Shown here piece after piece: positions 60,246 through 64,000 of a DNA stretch of 64,000 bases; positions within the stretch are counted from its first letter, which is position 1; every line of letters begins with the position of its first letter. The position numbers and the translations under genes were made by a program. A model generated the notes under the pieces. The model did no database searches. It saw nothing but the letters and a program-made list of their open reading frames with translations, and had not been told where the DNA came from. Source of the DNA: Photobacterium profundum (GTDB lineage: Bacteria > Pseudomonadota > Gammaproteobacteria > Enterobacterales > Vibrionaceae); the NCBI RefSeq assembly GCF_003026285.1, contig NZ_PYOD01000019.1, positions 1 to 64,000 of the forward strand, in the 5' to 3' direction.

Positions 60246-62246
60246 TTAACGTTGAGCGTTAACTAAATCCGCTGTAATATCGACAGCTTCATCAAGGTAA
60301 GCATCTGGTGACTCATAATCTTTCGGCACATCTTCCAGTGTAGCAAAAGGTTTTTTACCTAAAACTTTCTGGCGCTTATTCAAACGTGCTAATCGTTTAC
60401 TGTCTGCTTTATCCTGTTCCGCAATACGCGTTTTCTCATTCAAAGAAATGGTATTAATATCTTTATCCTTTTTGTACTCTTGAATGTCATCAAGAATAAA
60501 ACCGAATTCCATATCTTTACTTATGCGTTGCTCATGCTTCGCTTTTAAAGAAGGCAATATTGGGGAATAATTAGTTAACTTTTGATAGCTTGCAGGTTTA
60601 ATGCTATCCCAAGGTAATGCGTTATCTTCAACGCTCTCACCCGTTTCAGCTGGATCTACTGCTGTTGGGAAAGCAATATCAGGTACAACACCTAAATTCT
60701 GAGTACTACCACCGTTGATACGATAGAACTTTTGAATTGTATATTGGACATGACCTAAAGGCTTATCAAACAAATCATAAATATGATTCAGTGAACGGTG
60801 CTGCTGAACAGTACCCTTACCAAAAGATTGTTCACCAAGTACAACAGCTCGACCATAGTCTTGTGTTGCTGCGGCAAAAATTTCAGATGCAGATGCACTG
60901 TATCGATTTTGCAGTACGGTTAATGGCCCATCAAAATAAACGCGATCATCAGAATCTCCATTTACTTTTACACGGCCATAACTGTCACGAACTTGAACAA
61001 CCGGACCACTGTTTATAAATAAACCGGTTAATGCTGTTGCCTCTGTAAGCGCACCACCACCGTTATTACGAAGATCGATAACCACACCATCGACTTGAGA
61101 TTCGTTTAGTTTTGCGATCTCTTTTTTCGTGTCTTCAGCCAAACCAACATAGAAACTAGGTACTTCAATGACACCTACTTTCTTGCTGCCAACTGTTTTC
61201 ACTTCAGATTTTACAGCTCTATCTTCCAAACGGATTTTATCACGCACAATCGTTACATCGTAACTTTTGGCATTCTTTCCTTCCGGAAGAATCTCAAGTT
61301 TAACCTTGCTACCTTTAGGGCCTTTAATCAACTGAACAACATCATCTAGACGCCAACCAATAACATCGACAACGCTCTTTCCGTCTTGTGCAACACCAAT
61401 AATTCGGTCGCCTGCTGCAAGTTTTTTAGAGGATGAAGCCGGGCCACCAGCGACAAGTGAGCGAATAACAGTATAATCATCAACTACTTGAAGCACAGCA
61501 CCGATCCCTTCCAAAGATAGGTTCATCTCTGATTGGAATTGTTCTGCATTACGAGGAGATAAATAACTGGTATGCGGATCAACTTCACGTGCAAATGCAT
61601 TCATGTAAATTTGAAATACATCTTCACTATGCGTTTGTGTGAGACGCTTTAGTGCATTGTTATAACGCTTGCTCAAGGTTTCTTTAATTTCTTTCCAATC
61701 TTTATCTGCAAGTTTCAAATTTAACGCATCGTATTTTACACGTTGGCGCCAAATTTCATTCAATGCATTACGATCTGCAGCCCAATCCAACTCTGAACGA
61801 TCGACAACAAAGTCATCATTAGTATCGAATTTAATTTCGTTATCTAGCAATGTTAACGCGTATTGATAGCGATCATAACGACGTTGAAGCACTTTATTGA
61901 AAATTTCAAAAGCCCCCGATGTATCACCGACTTTAAGTTGGTCATCGAGTTGGTTTTGCCATTTTTCAAGTAGCCTAACATCAGCCGCAGTAAGGAAGCT
62001 TTTGTTGAAGTCCAACATTTCGATATAACGATCGAACATGTCAGAAGAAAATTGATCATCAAGAGAGAATTGCTTGTAGTGCGAACGTGTAAACCGCGAA
62101 GCAACCCTTTTACTTGCCGTAGCATGCTGCTTTTCAGGCGCAAGTTGTGGCAAATCACTTAATGAATACTTAGCCTCTAGGGCTTGCGCTGAGGCTGCCA
62201 GCATCATGCCAGCAGCGATCAGGGAAAAACGGAATCGACAGTTCAT
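60246..62246 (-). CDS. prc: Tail-specific protease (C-terminal processing peptidase)
   Basis: A 666-residue periplasmic protease: signal peptide (residues 1-22), helical N-terminal domain, PDZ domain (about 240-320, beginning EGIGAVLQVVDD), S41 protease domain with the catalytic Ser in YSASASEI and Lys in SFGKGTVQ. Prc degrades SsrA-tagged and other periplasmic proteins and processes penicillin-binding protein 3. It lies 17 bases after proQ, as in E. coli. Confidence 0.96.
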   Translation of the reverse strand: MNCRFRFSLIAAGMMLAASAQALEAKYSLSDLPQLAPEKQHATASKRVASRFTRSHYKQFSLDDQFSSDMFDRYIEMLDFNKSFLTAADVRLLEKWQNQLDDQLKVGDTSGAFEIFNKVLQRRYDRYQYALTLLDNEIKFDTNDDFVVDRSELDWAADRNALNEIWRQRVKYDALNLKLADKDWKEIKETLSKRYNNALKRLTQTHSEDVFQIYMNAFAREVDPHTSYLSPRNAEQFQSEMNLSLEGIGAVLQVVDDYTVIRSLVAGGPASSSKKLAAGDRIIGVAQDGKSVVDVIGWRLDDVVQLIKGPKGSKVKLEILPEGKNAKSYDVTIVRDKIRLEDRAVKSEVKTVGSKKVGVIEVPSFYVGLAEDTKKEIAKLNESQVDGVVIDLRNNGGGALTEATALTGLFINSGPVVQVRDSYGRVKVNGDSDDRVYFDGPLTVLQNRYSASASEIFAAATQDYGRAVVLGEQSFGKGTVQQHRSLNHIYDLFDKPLGHVQYTIQKFYRINGGSTQNLGVVPDIAFPTAVDPAETGESVEDNALPWDSIKPASYQKLTNYSPILPSLKAKHEQRISKDMEFGFILDDIQEYKKDKDINTISLNEKTRIAEQDKADSKRLARLNKRQKVLGKKPFATLEDVPKDYESPDAYLDEAVDITADLVNAQR

Positions 62247-62263
62247 GCGTCGAGCATTCTCCT

Positions 62264-62923
62264 TTACGAACGCAGGTGCTCCATTTTTACAACCATGGTC
62301 AAACCATTAGTTAAACGAACACGCACATCGTCCTTGTTAAATTCAACGATAGATGCCGGCATGTTACCAGAGCCCATATTCACTAAAACATCGTTGCCAA
62401 CTTTTACTTCATCAGCTGTTAAAGCACGGGATGTATCTGCAGGCTTTTTATTTAGCTTAGACGTTTTTGGCTTAGTGTTCTTAGGTTTAGGTGATTTAGC
62501 GTGATTTTTATTTGTTTTCGCTTCGCCATCTTTGCTTGCAGCAGCTTTAGCAACTGCTTGCTCTTTACGACGCGCACGAACTTTAGCTTTGCTTTCTTCA
62601 AGGGCTTTTTGTGCGTGTTCTACGTGCTCTTGCTCTAGAACGCCACATTCATTGCCATCAAGGTCAACACGGTTTACACCGGCTTTTACTCCATGAAGAT
62701 AACGCCAAGAAGATGTGTATTGACGTAGTGCAGTACGTAATTGTGTTTTACTGACTTTTTCATCTTCATTTAAGCGCTCAGCTAAATCTTGGAAGATACC
62801 AATTTTAAGTGGCTTAGCTTCACCTTCAATAGTAAAACATTTTGGGAAACGCTCAGCAATATATGCAATAACTTCTTTACTGTTCGTTAACTTTTCAGAG
62901 TTTTCCATGGAGTTTCCTGACAT
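62264..62923 (-). CDS. proQ: RNA chaperone ProQ
   Basis: A 219-residue protein: N-terminal FinO/ProQ domain (about 10-125, with FPKCF, LKIGIF and RYLHGVKAG), a Lys/Ala-rich linker, and a C-terminal Tudor-like domain (VGNDVLVNMGSGNMPASIVEF). ProQ binds structured small RNAs and mRNA 3' ends. Same msrC-proQ-prc order as in E. coli. ATG eight codons into the open frame could also be used. Confidence 0.96.
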   Translation of the reverse strand: MSGNSMENSEKLTNSKEVIAYIAERFPKCFTIEGEAKPLKIGIFQDLAERLNEDEKVSKTQLRTALRQYTSSWRYLHGVKAGVNRVDLDGNECGVLEQEHVEHAQKALEESKAKVRARRKEQAVAKAAASKDGEAKTNKNHAKSPKPKNTKPKTSKLNKKPADTSRALTADEVKVGNDVLVNMGSGNMPASIVEFNKDDVRVRLTNGLTMVVKMEHLRS

Positions 62924-63017
62924 AAAACGAGAGATCTCGCTGTGTGTACTGTGATCAAAAAGAAATAGTGTCGCTATTATAGTTACCTAACGATGAAAAA
63001 CCACCGAAAGCATACAA

Positions 63018-63476
63018 TTAGAGGCTTTTTTGTAGTTCTTTCACAAAAGACACTAGTCCATCCTCATCATTTTGGTCAAATCTTGACAAACTTGGGCTAT
63101 CAATATCCAAAACGCCAATCAATTCCCCCTTAATTGTAAGTGGTATTACGATTTCAGAATTGCTTACGGCGTCACAAGCAATGTGTCCAGGGAAGGCATG
63201 CACATCAGAAACACGTTGTACCTTGTTTTCTGAGATAGCTGTTCCACACACACCTCGCCCTACAGGAATACGAACGCAAGCTACTTTTCCTTGAAATGGA
63301 CCAAGTACTAACTGGTCACCTTTAAGCAAATAAAAGCCTACCCAGTTAATATCTTCTAACTCCATATTCAGTAACGCACTAATATTAGAGATATTAGCAA
63401 TCAGATCTGGCTCTCCATCGGTCAGTGCAATTGCCTGCTGTGTTAATCTTTTATAGAACGCGCTCTTATTTTCCAT
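63018..63476 (-). CDS. msrC: Free methionine-R-sulfoxide reductase
   Basis: A 152-residue GAF-domain protein of the fRMsr family. WVGFYLL near residues 40-46 and the catalytic Cys set (VACVRIPVGRGVCG and HIACDA) are intact. It reduces free methionine-R-sulfoxide using thioredoxin. Its position beside proQ matches E. coli yebR. Confidence 0.93.
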   Translation of the reverse strand: MENKSAFYKRLTQQAIALTDGEPDLIANISNISALLNMELEDINWVGFYLLKGDQLVLGPFQGKVACVRIPVGRGVCGTAISENKVQRVSDVHAFPGHIACDAVSNSEIVIPLTIKGELIGVLDIDSPSLSRFDQNDEDGLVSFVKELQKSL

Positions 63477-63538
63477 GGCTTACTCCTTATATAGCCGTTA
63501 ATATAGCCCTCTCACTAATAATAGGAATCATTATCATT

Positions 63539-64000
63539 GTGAAAGATTCTGTAAACCAAACTATTAACTGGTCTTGGCTTCTAAAGCAAGCTAAACGTCA
63601 CCGTCCAAGACTCGTCGCTGCAAATATTATTGCTCTCATCGCAACGTTGGTTAGCGTGCCAATTCCCCTTCTAATGCCTTTAATGGTTGATGAAGTCTTA
63701 CTTGATAAACCGGCTGATGGGGTCAAATTCTTAAATTTTTTGTTACCAGAATCACTCCATGGAGCAACGGGATACATCTTAATGGTGTTGCTCCTTGTGG
63801 TATTGATGCGCGTTGTTGGACAGGCGCTTAATATACTGCAAAGTCGGCAGTTTACCCTCGTCGCAAAAGATATAACTTATAACATTCGTGGTCATCTTCT
63901 CGATAAACTGGGACGCATCAGTATGCGTCAATACGAAGAACGCGGCAGTGGCGGTATTACTTCGCATCTTATTACTGACGTCGAAACCATCGATAAATTT
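63539..64000 (+). CDS. ABC exporter, N-terminal part (truncated by window end)
   Basis: The first 154 codons of a type I ABC exporter (MsbA/multidrug type), divergent from msrC. Two or three membrane segments are visible (about residues 22-50 and 80-100), followed by a helical coupling region with REYE-like RQYEERGSGGI and TDVETIDKF, as in ABC_membrane domains. GTG 63539 with AGGA upstream is a plausible start, though not certain. The ATPase domain is outside the window; the substrate cannot be inferred. Confidence 0.85.
   Translation, partial: MKDSVNQTINWSWLLKQAKRHRPRLVAANIIALIATLVSVPIPLLMPLMVDEVLLDKPADGVKFLNFLLPESLHGATGYILMVLLLVVLMRVVGQALNILQSRQFTLVAKDITYNIRGHLLDKLGRISMRQYEERGSGGITSHLITDVETIDKF

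Noticed and set aside
1..64000. CRISPR array, tRNA or rRNA genes
   Set aside because: No regularly spaced repeats and no recognisable tRNA or rRNA sequence were seen on either strand.

Overview
The window is a roughly 64 kb chromosomal segment from a gamma-proteobacterium of the family Vibrionaceae, most likely Photobacterium or a close relative. The core gene order matches Enterobacteria and Vibrio: matP, a ycbZ-type Lon homologue, fabA and rmf; then rlmKL, a glutaredoxin-like gene, uup, zapC and pyrD; and msrC, proQ and prc. It also has Vibrio-type features such as a large NAD-glutamate dehydrogenase, DUF2835, DUF3634, a ToxR-like membrane regulator pair and integron attC sites. The species call is inference. 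One perfect matS-like site and several near-matches around 29.7-36.6 kb suggest a position in the replication terminus (Ter) macrodomain.

Region 1 (1-6163) is the structural part of a filamentous (inovirus) prophage on the + strand. It holds the end of a rolling-circle replication gene, an ssDNA-binding protein, two tiny membrane proteins, a major coat protein, an attenuating terminator, a collagen-containing pIII-like adsorption protein, pVI, Zot/pI and the phage's own secretin (pIV). Region 2 (6164-9192) is an AT-rich cargo block: a probable Kiwa anti-phage pair (KwaA/KwaB) and a third two-helix membrane protein. Region 3 (9292-11780) has two divergent regulator-like genes of the DUF3653 type, a lipoprotein gene and a small charged protein, each followed by a hairpin.

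Region 4 (11802-23477, all - strand) is a compact, tailless, membrane-containing prophage related to corticovirus PM2. It encodes an HUH replication initiator, a packaging ATPase, a double-jelly-roll-like capsid protein, many small membrane proteins, a probable spike, a lysozyme-like protein and holin-like proteins. Almost all genes overlap by ATGA or TAATG. A 600-residue KAP-family P-loop NTPase, AT-rich and with its own terminator, sits between the ATPase and capsid genes; it is a strong candidate for a prophage-borne exclusion or defence gene. Region 5 (23476-25493) is a short run of integron gene cassettes with two complete attC sites and one truncated one, but no integron integrase. Region 6 (25494-26990) is a decayed second copy of the regulator-to-holin end of the Region 4 prophage, interrupted by a truncated transposase gene.

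Region 7 (27297-36051) is accessory and host DNA: a complete lipoxygenase gene, small secreted proteins, an outer-membrane barrel, a monooxygenase-domain protein, a ToxR-like/VtrA-VtrC-like co-component pair, a PilZ protein and a PPC/DUF296 protein. Region 8 (36146-64000) is conserved core chromosome: matP, ycbZ, fabA, rmf, a DUF3466 surface protein, uup, rlmKL, zapC, pyrD, NAD-GDH, pepN, pncB, prc, proQ, msrC and the start of an ABC exporter. It carries clear intrinsic terminators and two copies of a palindromic repeat family.

Overall, two unrelated phage types and an integron cassette run lie in tandem, and each phage carries a different candidate defence module. No tRNA, rRNA or CRISPR array was recognised.
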